This document shows positions 1-7,815 of a stretch of DNA of 12,050 bases, piece after piece. The DNA comes from Deltaproteobacteria bacterium (lineage in GTDB: Bacteria; Desulfobacterota; Desulfobacteria; Desulfobacterales; JAFDFH01): positions 1-12,050 of the forward strand of contig JAFDFH010000133.1 in the NCBI GenBank assembly GCA_019309945.1, in the 5' to 3' direction. The notes beneath the pieces are model-generated. The model saw nothing but the letters and a program-made list of their open reading frames with translations. It made no database searches and was not told the origin of the DNA. The position numbers were made by a program, and so were the translations under genes. How positions within the stretch are numbered: position 1 is the stretch's first letter; each line of letters opens with the position of its first letter.

Positions 1-298
1 TTCGTATTTTGTGGATTCATGATAAATTTACCTTCACATGTTCATTTCTGTTGGTAATTTTATCAATTTGAGGTGTCATGTCAAGAAAAATTTCCGGTCC
101 GCGGTCGCCCGGCTATCCAGAGAGCTCGCTATCCCGACGCCGCACGTTGTATACGGAAGAGCGAGGGGGGAGGCTTCCATGTTTTCAAATTTCTAAAAAA
201 TTAAAGCCTAACCATATCGATTTTTGATACTATGCTCGCCGGAGATACATCTTGGAGATCACTACCCTACCCAAACCTGTAATAAAAAGAATAGTATC
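1..298. other. intergenic region upstream of the transposase remnant
   Basis: No credible gene is seen here. An AT-rich stretch is interrupted by a GC-rich island at about 98-175. That island contains a 6-bp inverted repeat (CTCGCT at 125-130, AGCGAG at 160-165) and a G-rich tract at 163-173. A separate 9-bp inverted repeat, TGATACTAT at 225-233 and ATAGTATCA at 291-299, ends on the first base of the transposase start codon. The island may be a degraded REP-like sequence of the kind found near such transposases, but the similarity is only compositional. Confidence 0.4.
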
Positions 299-299
299 A
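225..299 (+). promoter_or_regulatory. 9-bp inverted repeat ending on the transposase start
   Basis: TGATACTAT (225-233) is exactly complementary to ATAGTATCA (291-299). The right arm runs into the ATG of the transposase remnant. In RNA this would pair across a loop of about 57 nt and hold the start codon. In DNA it could be a relic of an element end or an operator. IS200-family transposases are often translationally repressed by 5' structure, so a repressive role is possible but unproven. Confidence 0.3.
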
Positions 300-769
300 T
301 GAAAACCCCGGCAAGGGAGCCCTTGAGAATAACCTATCCTGGCGCCTTCTATTATGTGACCTCCCGGGGTAATGAACGGAAAGATGTATTCACGAGCAAG
401 CGTGACAGGGAAAAGTTTTTTTAATATTTTAAATCGGCTACAAAGAGATATGATGCGGTTATTCATGTATTCTGTTTGATGGACAAACATTATCACCTGT
501 TGCTTGAAACGCCTTCTGGAAATCGGCCTCAGATCATGCAGCATATTAACGGTGCATACAGAACTTATTTTAATGTGCAACGCGGACGATCCGGGCATTT
601 GTTTCAGGGGCGTTACAAAGCGATACGCGTTGATATTGACGAATACGCAAAAGAGCTTTCACGATATATTCATTTAAACCCGGTCAGGGCGAAAAGGGTT
701 AAGACTCCGGAGGAATATGAGTGGTCGAGCTATCAATTTTACATCGGCGCGAAAAAACCTCCGGAATGA
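299..769 (+). pseudogene. REP-associated / IS200-like tyrosine transposase (Y1_Tnp), interrupted by an in-frame stop
   Basis: This encodes a small HUH/Y1 single-strand DNA transposase of the REP-associated (RAYT) type, which nicks and rejoins DNA through a tyrosine. Read through, the frame gives 156 codons from ATG 299. It carries the family opening (TYPGAFYYVTSRGNERKDVF), the metal-binding H-x-H at residues 64 and 66 inside MDKHYHLLLETP, the GHLFQGRYKAI segment, and SRYIHLNPVRA with Tyr123 as the likely nucleophile. Codon 42 is TAA (422-424), directly after a run of seven T. The frame continues unchanged after it, so this is a nonsense change rather than a frameshift. The downstream part could start only at TTG 476 or ATG 479 and would lack the N-terminal strands. 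At 156 residues it also lacks the C-terminal extension of longer RAYTs. I infer an inactive remnant. The ribosome site before ATG 299 is weak. Confidence 0.88.
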
Positions 770-811
770 GTGAAAATCATAAATGTATGAATGAGGTGGG
801 GTGTTAAAAAA

Positions 812-1105
812 TTAGTCGGATTTTCCGGCAAAGAGGGTCTCCTTTTTAATCAGTTCTCCTGTAAGTCTTATGAGCTTTTTGATCTGTTCCTTAGTGAATA
901 TCCTTTTCCCAGTGATTTTTTGTAACTCTGGATAAAATCCTCAGCAAATGGGTTGTCTGAAAGTATCAGGTTTTATATTCAAAACTTTACAAATATCTCC
1001 TGTGGTGTAATAATCTTTAACTGCTAGGCCGAGGTCCTTTAGGACTGGTTCTGGAGATTTGAGATAAGACGGATTTACGAGTATTTTTAAATAATTCAGA
1101 TACAT
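812..1105 (-). pseudogene. short MerR-like helix-turn-helix protein, interrupted by an in-frame TGA
   Basis: The minus strand holds a 98-codon frame from ATG (1105-1103) to TAA (814-812), continuous except for TGA at codon 55 (943-941). The first part contains a MerR-type DNA-binding start, DYYTTGDICKVLNIKPDTFR (residues 31-50). After the stop the frame resumes with GFYPE and a basic segment, KITGKRIFTKEQIKKLIRL (residues 63-81), which resembles the wing and following helix of MerR/excisionase-like domains. The match on both sides of the stop in one frame argues for a CGA-to-TGA change in a once intact gene of about 97 residues. No effector domain is present. There is no clear ribosome site, and the start lies close to the divergent efflux operon (gene start 1139), so an intact ancestor could have regulated that operon. 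That link is inference from position only. Confidence 0.6.
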
Positions 1106-1138
1106 ATTTTGCAAAAACAATAGGTGTTGCGAGTATCT

Positions 1139-2476
1139 ATGAAAAGAACCATGTTAACAAAATTTCTGATCTTGGGCCTATTGAGCCAGGCCATTATTGC
1201 ATTTCTTCCCGGAGCGAGCAGTGGGCTGACCATTGAAGAGGCTGTCGCCCTGGCGCTTAAAAATAACCCTGATCTGCAAAAACAGCAGATGAATCGGGCC
1301 TTGAGCGAAGTAGACTTGAGCGGGAAAAAATCACAGAATTTCGGCAAGATTGACCTGGTGGCTTCCTATGGTCACTACAATCTGCCGCGTACCTTGGCCC
1401 CATTGACCCCGGCCTCAATCTTCAAGGATCCCACGGCCGTTCCCACCACAGAGGATCTCTTTACCACAGGCATCATGTATGAGGTCCCGCTTTTCACCGG
1501 CTTTGCCCAGCAACGTTCAGTGGAAATTGCGGCCCTGGAAAAAGAGATGACGGGAGCTGCTATAAAACTGAGCCGAGAGCAGCTCATTTATAATGTGAAA
1601 ACGCTGTATGTAAATATCCTTTCTCTGCAGGCCCAGGAAGAGGCACAAAGAGAGTACCATAAGGCATTGCAAAGCCTTTATGATGACATTTCCCTTGAGG
1701 TCAAACTTGGGAAAAAGGCCAGGGTGGAGATGCTCAAAGCCGCAGCGGCCCTTGAAAATGCCAGGGTTAAAACGCGGCAGATCAGTGGTAATATCAGGAT
1801 AATGAAGGCCAGTCTTGCCAGCCTGCTCAACATAGACACGATTACCACCCTGGAAGATTTCTCCGTGGAGATGCTTGCTCCCGGTGAGACTGAGCATAAC
1901 AAGGAGATTCAGGAACTCGAACGATATCGTTCGGCCATACTGGACGTGAAAAAAAAGACCAAGCTTGTTGAGAAAAGTAATGCCGCCTATTACCCCCAGG
2001 TAACCTTTAATGGTTTTTATGGCCAGAATTTTGGCCCCAATGACAGTTCCAATCTCAATGAGGGTGACTGGAATAACCAGGAAGTCTGGCAGGCAGCTGT
2101 GAATCTGAAGTGGACTGTTTTTGACTTTGGCAGTCGTAAGGCAGCTCGCCAAATGGCTGTTATAAGCGAAAAGCAAAGCCAGCAGGAACGGTTAAAAACA
2201 GAGCTTGAGCTGAAGCGATCCCTGAGTGAAGCGATCACAAAAATCGAGATGGCCATGGATGAGTTTCATTCTGCCGAGACCGAGCTTGCCCTGACCCGTG
2301 AGACTGAGATAATTGAGCAGACCCGCTTTGATAAAGGAGCCACGGATTTGAATGATCTGCTTTATGCCAAGGCCCGTAATAAACTGGCCTTGAGTCGCTC
2401 TATTACTGCCCAATATACCTACCAGAATGCCTACTTTTATCTGTATTACCTGCTGGAGAACGGAGAGAATAAATGA
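1139..2476 (+). CDS. TolC-family outer-membrane efflux protein
   Basis: This is the outer-membrane factor of a tripartite efflux pump, the trimeric channel that exports substrate from the periplasm across the outer membrane. The 445-residue product begins with a signal peptide (basic MKRTMLTKF, a hydrophobic stretch to about residue 23, then a likely cleavage near PGASSG). The mature part shows the two tandem OEP repeats: LTIEEAVALALKNNPDL near the N-terminus, long amphipathic helices rich in Lys, Glu and Ala, and a second beta/helix repeat with VTFNGFYGQNFG and AAVNLKWTVFDFGSRKAA. The length is typical for the family. ATG 1139 is preferred over GTG 1124 because it gives a normal signal peptide; ATG 1151 is an alternative, and no start has a strong ribosome site. 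Its stop overlaps the next start by four bases (ATGA), so it is translationally coupled to the fusion protein. Confidence 0.92.
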   Translation: MKRTMLTKFLILGLLSQAIIAFLPGASSGLTIEEAVALALKNNPDLQKQQMNRALSEVDLSGKKSQNFGKIDLVASYGHYNLPRTLAPLTPASIFKDPTAVPTTEDLFTTGIMYEVPLFTGFAQQRSVEIAALEKEMTGAAIKLSREQLIYNVKTLYVNILSLQAQEEAQREYHKALQSLYDDISLEVKLGKKARVEMLKAAAALENARVKTRQISGNIRIMKASLASLLNIDTITTLEDFSVEMLAPGETEHNKEIQELERYRSAILDVKKKTKLVEKSNAAYYPQVTFNGFYGQNFGPNDSSNLNEGDWNNQEVWQAAVNLKWTVFDFGSRKAARQMAVISEKQSQQERLKTELELKRSLSEAITKIEMAMDEFHSAETELALTRETEIIEQTRFDKGATDLNDLLYAKARNKLALSRSITAQYTYQNAYFYLYYLLENGENK

Positions 2477-3543
2477 AGAAATTTATTATATTACTGCTGA
2501 TTGTTATACTGCTTGGCAGTGCTGCTATGCTCCTTAGAAAACGCAGGCAGAGTATAAAGAATGCCGCTACCCCGACCCCTTTGACCTATCAGGTAAAAGT
2601 CGTTCCGGCAACAACAGAACGATTGGAGCAGACCCGTCCTTTTCTTGCTCAGCTTACCTCCCGTGAAACTGCCAGAGTTTCTTCCAAGCTGAGCGGCCGG
2701 ATAAAAGAGGTTCTGGTCAGGGAAAACCAGCCTGTAAAAGAGGGCGACCTCCTGCTTCATATTGATGACCTGGAAATTGCTTCAAGCATCCAGTCCCTGC
2801 AGGTGAACCTGAAGGCCCAGGCAAAGGATGTCCAATATACCGGGAGCCTCCATGAACGCAACAGGGCTCTTTTTGAGGTGGGTGGCCTGGCCCGAGAAAA
2901 ATTTGAAGCCTCGGAAGTCGCATATGCCGCCAAGCAGGCAAGCCTTGAAGCTACACGGCAGAAGATCACCGCTCTTGAAGTTCAGCTCAGCTATCTCAAC
3001 ATCAAGGCCCCTTTTGACGGGACTGTCGGCACCATCTTTTCACGCCCAGGGGACCTTGCCAACCCGGGCCAGCCACTGCTCTCCATCAATTCTCCAGGGC
3101 AAAAACTCACCTTTAGCTATGTACCGGGGGATTTTGAAATCAGGACAGGGCAGGAGGCTTTTCTGAATGGCCGGAAAATTGGTCAGATCATAACCCTCTA
3201 CAGTGATGCTAAAAACGGCCTCTCGGTTGCAGAAGTTGGCGTTGGTATCCCCCTGGACATGCCGAACTCCAGTTATATCACCATTGATGTACTCACCTTC
3301 GCAGATACCGGCTGTACCGTTCCCCTTGATGCCCTCCTCCGGAAAAAGGAGGGGGCCCAGGTCATGGTCCATGCAAACGGACAGTTCAGTCCTTTTCCGG
3401 TGAGCATAATTGCCAGGAACAGAGAACACGCCTTAATTGAACCATGTCCCACCTCACCCGTGGCGGTGGCGGCCGAGGCAAAGCTGAGCCAGCTGCCCGG
3501 CTATGGTAATGTCCTGATTAACAGAAGCGATGCGCATGAATAG
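2473..3543 (+). CDS. RND efflux periplasmic adaptor (HlyD/AcrA-type membrane-fusion protein)
   Basis: This is the periplasmic adaptor that joins the inner-membrane RND permease to the outer-membrane channel. The 356-residue protein starts with a membrane anchor or uncleaved signal (hydrophobic residues 4-21 followed by RKRRQ). There is no lipobox, so it is probably anchored by this helix. The biotinyl-lipoyl-like half motif is visible at about residues 68-97 (ARVSSKLSGRIKEVLVREN then VKEGDLLLHID). A helical hairpin follows at about 100-168, and the second lipoyl half is LNIKAPFDGTVGTI (about 175-188), leading into a beta-barrel and membrane-proximal region. It overlaps the upstream channel gene by 4 bp and the downstream permease gene by 14 bp. 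The substrate cannot be told from the sequence. Confidence 0.92.
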   Translation: MKKFIILLLIVILLGSAAMLLRKRRQSIKNAATPTPLTYQVKVVPATTERLEQTRPFLAQLTSRETARVSSKLSGRIKEVLVRENQPVKEGDLLLHIDDLEIASSIQSLQVNLKAQAKDVQYTGSLHERNRALFEVGGLAREKFEASEVAYAAKQASLEATRQKITALEVQLSYLNIKAPFDGTVGTIFSRPGDLANPGQPLLSINSPGQKLTFSYVPGDFEIRTGQEAFLNGRKIGQIITLYSDAKNGLSVAEVGVGIPLDMPNSSYITIDVLTFADTGCTVPLDALLRKKEGAQVMVHANGQFSPFPVSIIARNREHALIEPCPTSPVAVAAEAKLSQLPGYGNVLINRSDAHE

Positions 3544-5392
3544 CAGTTTTATAGAGCGCCTCCTGCAGCGGCCCTATTTCATCTATTCCTTTCTGGCCCT
3601 CTTTATTTTTCTGGGTATTGCAGGCTATCAAAAGGTTGATCGGAAACTCTTCCCGGAGTCGAACTACCCGGAGATTGCTGTGGTTATTATCCAACCCGGT
3701 GGTTCTGCCAAAACCCTGGCGGCCAACGTTGCTGTACCCATGGAAGAGGAACTCTACAGCCTGGATAAGATCCGCAGGGTCTTTTCAACAACCATTGATG
3801 AAGTTTCTGTTATCCGGGCCGAGTTTGAATACAGTAAAGATCTGGATATGGCAGCAAGCGATGTCACCAATTCCATTAACAAGATCCGCTCTGCCCTGCC
3901 GCCGGATATCAAGGAACCGCAGGTCCATAAAATTTCTGCCGCCACAGCTCCCATAGTGATTATCGGGATCAGCTCCGATTCAATCCCCTTGCCTGATATC
4001 CGCCAGTTTGCTGAAAACGAACTACGCCGTGAACTGCTCAAGACTCCAGGTGTGGCCAATGTTGACATCTTCGGCAGCTATAAAAAGGAGGTGCAGATCA
4101 TCATTGACAAGGCCCAGCTGGATCAATACGGCCTTGGTCTTACTGCGGTGCTGGCAACCTTGCAGAGTAATAATAAAGATTATGCCATTGGTTTTATCAG
4201 CAATGCGAAAAGCCGTTATCTCTTAAAGTCTCCCGGCAAAGAGGATACTGTTCCGGGCCTTCGTGCCCTGCGCCTGACGCCGGATGTACGGTTGGGTGAT
4301 GTGAGTGATATCTATTTCGGCCATTATGAAAACAGTTCAGGCTACTACGGCAATGGTCGGGAATCCATAGCCCTTTCGATCCAGCGCGGACTCAATGCCG
4401 ATGTGATCAACACCATTGATCGGGTTGAGGAAAAGCTTAAGAATATAAAAAAACAATATCCCAACCTCCGATTTGAGATCACGGACACCCAGAAGGATAT
4501 CATTGTCCAGAGTACGGAGAATATGTTCGAAGCCCTGCGGGACGCCATCATCATGTCCACTATCGTGGTCTTCTTCTTTCTGGCCAGTTTCCGTCAAGTG
4601 TTGGTTGTACTTGCCACCATTCCGGTGGTTTACGCAACCATCATTGCCCTGATGTGGATAGTGGGCATCGAGTTTAATGTGGTCACCCTGACCGGTATTA
4701 TTCTGGCGCTTGGCTTGCTGCTTGATGACACGGTTGTGGTCATGGAAAACATTGAGCGCCATTATAAAAAGGGGGGCAGCGATATCAGGAAGTCGGTCCT
4801 CTCCGGAACCAAGGAGATCATGTTTGCCGATCTTTCCGGCACCATCACCACGATGATTGCCCTGACCCCCATCCTCTTTGTCGGCGGCTATCCCCAGACC
4901 ATATTCCGTCCCCTGGTGGGGACCCTGCTCCTGGCACTCGCGGCCTCCTATGTTATTTCTATCACTGCAGTACCGTTGCTCTCGCTGAAAATACTGACTA
5001 TGGAGCAGCCTTGGGTTCTACGCCTGGAAAATTTTTTCCATCATATAACTGACTTTGTCAACGATCAGATACGGACCTTTTTTTCCGCGGCTGTCAGCCT
5101 GGCCTTACGGAGTAAAATTGTGGCACTGGCCTATTTTATCTGCCTGGCCCTGCTCTTTGTGGTCAGTGTACGGAGCGTGATGCCCACGGTGGGACAGGAA
5201 CTGATGCCCCCCATGGATACCGGCGGTGTTAAAGTCAATATCGTTACAGACCCTAATCTGCCCATCGAGACAAGCCAGCGCATCGTTGAAGAGGTGAATA
5301 CAATCCTTACTGAAAACGGCCCCCTGCTTCGCCTCTCTTCAGCCATCGGCAGTGAACCGGGGGTGCTCAGTATCGGCAGTGGCCCGAATTGA
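3530..5392 (+). CDS. RND efflux permease, N-terminal part of a split gene
   Basis: This is the first 620 residues of an AcrB/HAE-type proton-driven RND permease, the inner-membrane engine of the pump. It shows TM1 (about 16-32), periplasmic porter subdomains (about 35-330), TM2-TM6 (about 338-490), TM7 (about 528-548) and the start of the second porter half. The proton-relay pair in TM4 is present as Asp399-Asp400 in LALGLLLDDTVVVMENIERH. It ends prematurely at TGA 5390-5392, just after SEPGVLSIGSGPN, where family members run on for another ~400 residues. The remainder is encoded in another frame directly downstream. The fragment starts inside the adaptor gene (14-bp overlap), with ATG 3536 as an alternative start. 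Without TM8-TM12 it should not form a working transporter. A misassembly cannot be excluded from one sequence. Confidence 0.9.
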   Translation: MRMNSSFIERLLQRPYFIYSFLALFIFLGIAGYQKVDRKLFPESNYPEIAVVIIQPGGSAKTLAANVAVPMEEELYSLDKIRRVFSTTIDEVSVIRAEFEYSKDLDMAASDVTNSINKIRSALPPDIKEPQVHKISAATAPIVIIGISSDSIPLPDIRQFAENELRRELLKTPGVANVDIFGSYKKEVQIIIDKAQLDQYGLGLTAVLATLQSNNKDYAIGFISNAKSRYLLKSPGKEDTVPGLRALRLTPDVRLGDVSDIYFGHYENSSGYYGNGRESIALSIQRGLNADVINTIDRVEEKLKNIKKQYPNLRFEITDTQKDIIVQSTENMFEALRDAIIMSTIVVFFFLASFRQVLVVLATIPVVYATIIALMWIVGIEFNVVTLTGIILALGLLLDDTVVVMENIERHYKKGGSDIRKSVLSGTKEIMFADLSGTITTMIALTPILFVGGYPQTIFRPLVGTLLLALAASYVISITAVPLLSLKILTMEQPWVLRLENFFHHITDFVNDQIRTFFSAAVSLALRSKIVALAYFICLALLFVVSVRSVMPTVGQELMPPMDTGGVKVNIVTDPNLPIETSQRIVEEVNTILTENGPLLRLSSAIGSEPGVLSIGSGPN

Positions 5393-6527
5393 TAATATCA
5401 AGAGTCTTGAGGTTGTGGATTACGGGGCCACGGCCATGGCAAGTATCCGGGCAAGTATTGATGTAACCTTGTCCAGCCAAAGCTTTGCCGATCTGGAAAC
5501 AGCAGGAGACCTGGTCGAAAAAGCCCTCTATAAAACCAGAGGTATTGTCTCTGTTGCCAGGACCTGGGACAAAGATAAAACCGTGTATAACCTTGAGATC
5601 GATCAGGCGCGGGCTGCAATGTACGGCCTCAAAAGTGCAGATATTGCCGGGCAGTTGCAGGCTGTTTTACGGGGAGCGCTGGTTGCCTCCTTGCCCCTGC
5701 AGAACAGTGTTGATTTTGGTGTGCGTGTCTGGCTACCTGCCGGGCAGCGGGACAGTGTGGATATCCTGCAATCCACTCTGCTTGACTCCCCTAAGGGCAA
5801 AATTCCCCTTGCAGCCATCGCTTCTTTTAAGAGCGAGCAAGAGCCGGGCATCATTACCAGGGAAGGCCTAAATTATACCCTCAATGTCTACGGATCCAGA
5901 GAAAAGGCCGCCATTTCCCATATTATGGCTGATTTTGACAAGGCCTTTAAAGGGTCGAAATTGCCCTCGTCAGTGACCATGGAGCAGAGCGGGGATATTA
6001 AACAATTTAAAAGTGCAGCTGGGAGGATGGTCGGGGCCATCGGTTTTGCGGTGATCCTCATTTTTTTCACCCTGATTGCCCTGTTCAATAGTATCAGGGT
6101 GGCCATCATGATTGTCCTTTCCATTCCGCTGACCATTATCGGTGCTTCCTGGACGAACCTCATCCTCGATTATCATGTCTCCATGCCGGCCATGATGGGC
6201 TTTATTCTTCTCTCCGGCATCATCGTCAATAATGCAATTCTCCTCATTCATTTTGCCCAGGAAAAGATGGCGGAAGGTTTGGCCAAAAAAGAGGCCATGC
6301 TCGAATCGATACGCATCCGTACCAGGCCGGTACTGATGACCGCCTTTGCCGTATCCGCAGGCATGTTGCCTGTTGCCCTGGGCTCGGCCATTGGCCTTGA
6401 ACGGCTGGCCCCCCTCGGTGCAGTGGCAATCGGTGGCCTCATTGTCGGCACTTTTTTAACCCTGCTCTTTATCCCCCTTATCTTCATCATGGTGACAAAA
6501 GAAGACGGAAAACAGCCCGTGGGGTGA
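5352..6527 (+). CDS. RND efflux permease, C-terminal part of a split gene
   Basis: This is the second part of the same permease in a different frame. Recognisable homology begins only at about base 5382 (ARIDNIKSLEVVDYGA), so the first ten or so residues from GTG 5352 are not native; ATG 5436 is another in-frame start. It holds the rest of the second porter half and docking loops (about residues 12-220), then TM8-TM12 (about 227-245, 250-268, 278-298, 326-346, 355-382). The TM10 region reads FILLSGIIVNNAILLIHFAQ, followed by the conserved RIRTRPVLMTAF. Joined to the upstream part it gives about 1,000 residues, slightly short for the family. By comparison with AcrB the gap between the parts corresponds to about 33-35 missing residues. 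No ribosome site is seen, so independent translation is unlikely. Confidence 0.87.
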   Translation: MNRGCSVSAVARIDNIKSLEVVDYGATAMASIRASIDVTLSSQSFADLETAGDLVEKALYKTRGIVSVARTWDKDKTVYNLEIDQARAAMYGLKSADIAGQLQAVLRGALVASLPLQNSVDFGVRVWLPAGQRDSVDILQSTLLDSPKGKIPLAAIASFKSEQEPGIITREGLNYTLNVYGSREKAAISHIMADFDKAFKGSKLPSSVTMEQSGDIKQFKSAAGRMVGAIGFAVILIFFTLIALFNSIRVAIMIVLSIPLTIIGASWTNLILDYHVSMPAMMGFILLSGIIVNNAILLIHFAQEKMAEGLAKKEAMLESIRIRTRPVLMTAFAVSAGMLPVALGSAIGLERLAPLGAVAIGGLIVGTFLTLLFIPLIFIMVTKEDGKQPVG

Positions 6528-6597
6528 ATTTTCGCCAACAAAGTATTCATCAGCGATTCAGGTTCTGAGAATAAGAATTCGCTTCATGATGTTCAGA

Positions 6598-7272
6598 TTA
6601 TTGCCTAACCGGCTTTAACAAAATTTCGACAGCCCGGTTTCTCGCCCGTACCCCCTGATCTTTTCCCATATTCAGCGGCTTGTAATGCGCCATTCCTTCA
6701 GCGACCAGTCGGTGGGGATCGATTCCATATCCCCACTGCAAAATCTGTACAACGTTGGTAGCCCGTGCCGTAGACAGCTCCCAATTGGAAGGATACTTTG
6801 ACTTGGTTCTCGCGCTCGGCGGAAGTTCGTCCGTGTGTCCGACGATATGTATTTCCTGACCTCCAGCCCTTTTAAGGATCGGGGCAATGCGGGCCAGAAT
6901 CTTTCTTCCTTCGCGGGAAACCTTAGCCGAAGCTGATTCAAACAGAAGCTTTTCCACCAGTTCCACTTTCAGGTAGTTCTCCATCATCTGAATTCGGACC
7001 AGCTTAGCGTCTATTTCTTCTTGGAGTTCGGCAATCATCTCCTGCAAGGCCTGTTCCTGTATTTCCTTGGCCTCAATCTCTTGTTCATGCCAACTCTTCT
7101 GCTCGTCAAGCTCTGCCTTGAGTTGCTGGTTCTCTTCCTGTAAGGTCCCATATTCGCTCTCCAAGGCCTGGTACCGTGAAGTGCTCACACAACCGGTTAC
7201 AGAAAATAAAAAGAGGAACAATAAAAAATAGAAACACTGCGCCCTCATTCGCAAAAATTTCAATCTGTCCAT
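6598..7272 (-). CDS. OmpA-domain outer-membrane lipoprotein with coiled coil
   Basis: The protein is likely an outer-membrane lipoprotein that binds peptidoglycan and tethers the envelope. From ATG 7272 it has 224 residues. A basic N-terminus and hydrophobic stretch end in the lipobox VTGC, so lipidation is expected at Cys28. A heptad-like Glu/Gln/Leu-rich coiled coil spans about residues 34-105. The OmpA/MotB-like C-terminal domain follows, with IHIVGHTDELPP (Asp148 of GHTD being the expected diaminopimelate-contacting position), KYPSNWELSTARA and GVRARNRAVEILL. The KYPSNWELS version is closest to MotB-like stand-alone OmpA proteins. ATG 7272 is chosen over TTG 7284 because GGAGGG (7282-7277) lies four bases upstream of it and overlaps the earlier start. 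The gene stands alone, convergent with the efflux operon. Confidence 0.9.
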   Translation of the reverse strand: MDRLKFLRMRAQCFYFLLFLFLFSVTGCVSTSRYQALESEYGTLQEENQQLKAELDEQKSWHEQEIEAKEIQEQALQEMIAELQEEIDAKLVRIQMMENYLKVELVEKLLFESASAKVSREGRKILARIAPILKRAGGQEIHIVGHTDELPPSARTKSKYPSNWELSTARATNVVQILQWGYGIDPHRLVAEGMAHYKPLNMGKDQGVRARNRAVEILLKPVRQ

Positions 7273-7292
7273 AATGCCCTCCAAAAAATTAT

Positions 7293-7321
7293 GTTATAAG
7301 CAATACCCTCTAAGGTGTAAG
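7293..7321 (-). promoter_or_regulatory. candidate sigma-70 promoter of the OmpA lipoprotein gene
   Basis: On the minus strand CTTACA (7321-7316, 4 of 6 to consensus) and TATAAC (7298-7293, 5 of 6) are separated by 17 bases. They would start transcription roughly 12-16 bases ahead of ATG 7272, leaving a short leader that contains the GGAGGG ribosome site. The spacing is ideal, but the assignment rests on pattern matching alone. Confidence 0.45.
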
Positions 7322-7815
7322 TCAAGAATTAACTTTGAAGATATCAAAGTATGGCAAAAAGAGAGTTGTGTGTCAAGCTGATAATTACCACATCATATTG
7401 TGGGGACTAAAAAAAGGTGAAGGTGGGCACAGCGAACCCATGGCGGATTTGACGGCGATCCTGCCTTTTAAAAAACGGAATGGGTTTCTCATATTCACAC
7501 CTGTTTTCTATTTAGTGTCCGTCCCGAAACGCGGATTTTTGTTCGAGATCAAGGCCTGCGAAAAAGGTTCGAAATTTTCGAACTCTTTATTTTCAAACCA
7601 TTTGACTATAATTAAAACTTAAAATAAAGACATCAGAGATAGTTTCAAAATGTTCAATTTTGTCCAAGATCAAGGAAGACAATCCGCCTGAGGTGGATTA
7701 ACCACAGGAATACATTGAGTATTTTGAGAATTAAAATTTGACCCTGACACAGAAATTGGGTAAAAAGGGGCGTTTTGCAAAGGTCTCAATCTCTACTTTG
7801 AAGAAAGGAGGAATT
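7322..7815. other. long non-coding gap ahead of the UPF0173 gene, with repeat sequences
   Basis: No convincing gene is seen. The gap holds a 53-bp repeat block (7513-7565), immediately followed by a 17-bp palindrome (GTTCGAAA, one base, TTTCGAAC at 7567-7583). A small hairpin follows at ATCCGCC/GGTGGAT (7682-7698, one G:T pair). Around 7752-7777 a stretch resembles the left end of the 8522-8666 element read in reverse. An open frame at about 7335-7622 exists but runs through the repeat, begins with TTG and has no ribosome site. Confidence 0.5.
7513..7565 (+). repeat. 53-bp repeat block, inverted copy of the end of the 8522-8666 element
   Basis: This block matches the reverse complement of 8614-8666 at 50 of 53 positions, differing only at block positions 6, 13 and 20. 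It starts with TAGTGTCCGTCC, includes TTTTTGTTCGAGATCAAGG, and ends in GCCTGCGAAAAA. The partner copy is one end of a complete palindromic element, so this is either a partial element or one end of a longer variant. The two copies face each other across the UPF0173 gene. Confidence 0.8.

Noticed and set aside
98..175. RNA gene in the GC-rich island
   Set aside because: The pairing potential is limited to a 6-bp stem with a 29-base loop, and no tRNA or known RNA pattern fits.
941..943. TGA in the HTH gene as a selenocysteine codon
   Set aside because: The position lies inside a DNA-binding domain with no redox role, and no stem-loop of selenocysteine type is evident just downstream. A CGA-to-TGA change explains it better.
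1070..1110. Promoter for the efflux operon
   Set aside because: TTTACG at 1074 and TACATA at 1101 resemble boxes, but the spacing is 21 bases and other choices are no better.
6528..6597. Intrinsic terminator between the permease and the OmpA lipoprotein gene
   Set aside because: Only a 5-bp stem (6552-6556 with 6579-6583) around a long loop without a U-tract is visible.
7335..7622. 95-codon plus-strand open frame
   Set aside because: It begins with TTG, has no ribosome site, shows no recognisable domain, and runs through the 53-bp repeat and adjoining palindrome.
7738..7815. Upstream extension of the UPF0173 hydrolase
   Set aside because: The AAAGGAGG site sits just before ATG 7816, and the family's usual start matches MSGKIRWLGHSF. 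The added residues are not conserved and the DNA looks repeat-derived.
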